From the NCBI GenBank assembly GCA_007133365.1, contig SLMV01000221.1:1-13847 (forward strand): a stretch of 13,847 nucleotides of DNA, given 5' to 3'. Under the pieces are notes generated by a model. The model saw only the letters and a program-made list of their open reading frames with translations. It did no database searches and was not told the DNA's origin. Position numbers and translations under genes: made by a program. Numbering within the stretch: position 1 is the first letter of the stretch; the number at the start of each line of letters is the position of its first letter. Source of the stretch: Clostridia bacterium (GTDB taxonomy: Bacteria; Bacillota; Sulfobacillia; SLMV01). Shown here one piece after another: positions 13,719 through 13,847 of the stretch.

Positions 13719-13847
13719 AACAAGTGATGAGGTTGGAGCCTGTAGGCAATCAGGGGTGGCATGGATTCTAAGGACGAATCCAGTAATCGGAATTAAGATC
13801 GATTAGGAGAACGAAGTTATCGGGACGGCCAAGAGAAAAAGACGCTC

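Larger units (their letters stand above)
13453..13847. other. 395-base terminal gap, no recognised gene
   Basis: No frame longer than about 20 codons with a ribosome binding site is seen on either strand. The stretch holds several short hairpins: CTCCC/GGGAG at 13501-13513, ATCACGA/TCGTGAT at 13587-13605 around five G, and GGATTC/GAATCC at 13763-13781. It also holds one promoter candidate. AGGAGA at 13805-13810 has no usable start codon after it within the window. Confidence 0.45.

Noticed and set aside
13741..13790. tRNA gene suggested by GGATTC/GAATCC arms
   Set aside because: No cloverleaf, no T-loop consensus and no acceptor stem could be formed.

Overview
The window reads as a chromosomal segment of a Gram-positive-type bacterium, probably Bacillota. 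This is an inference from strong AAAGGAG-type ribosome binding sites, frequent GTG starts, a substrate-binding lipoprotein with a classic lipobox, an ImmR/ImmA-like regulator pair, and G+C of roughly one half by eye. I cannot name a genus. No rRNA, tRNA, CRISPR array, integrase or intact transposase was found.

Region 1 (1-2337, all +) holds the C-terminal part of a pyruvate-oxidase-like thiamine diphosphate enzyme, a DppA-type M55 D-aminopeptidase and a LUD-domain protein with a four-cysteine cluster. Region 2 (2338-6311) has a 370-base regulatory or structured gap with two different 11-bp tandem repeats, an MsbA/BmrA-type ABC half-exporter with a very strong terminator hairpin, and a MATE-family antiporter. 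The MATE gene converges on a small (57 aa) two-helix membrane protein gene on the minus strand. A gap of about 550 bases (6312-6861) follows in which I recognise nothing.

Region 3 (6862-7958, minus) is an XRE repressor followed by an ImmA/IrrE-type HExxH protease, the layout of mobile-element or stress switches, but with no mobile element visible. The spacer it shares with the next, divergent operon carries a near-palindromic operator candidate and a second inverted repeat.

Region 4 (8248-13452, all +) is the most interesting part. It encodes an orphan family-5 substrate-binding lipoprotein, an M24 (creatinase/prolidase-fold) hydrolase that has lost nearly all metal ligands, an AstE/aspartoacylase-type zinc deacylase with all its catalytic residues, and a DegT/DnrJ/EryC1-type PLP aminotransferase. 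A metal-less M24 hydrolase next to an AstE-type deacylase is the layout of ectoine hydrolase and N-acetyl-diaminobutyrate deacetylase (EutD/EutE, DoeA/DoeB). Here it is paired with a peptide-type binding protein and an unusual aminotransferase, so I infer an uptake-hydrolysis-deacylation-transamination pathway for an unknown amide or cyclic amino compound. Two strong intercistronic hairpins flank the deacylase gene. The last 395 bases hold only weak hairpins and one plausible outward promoter.
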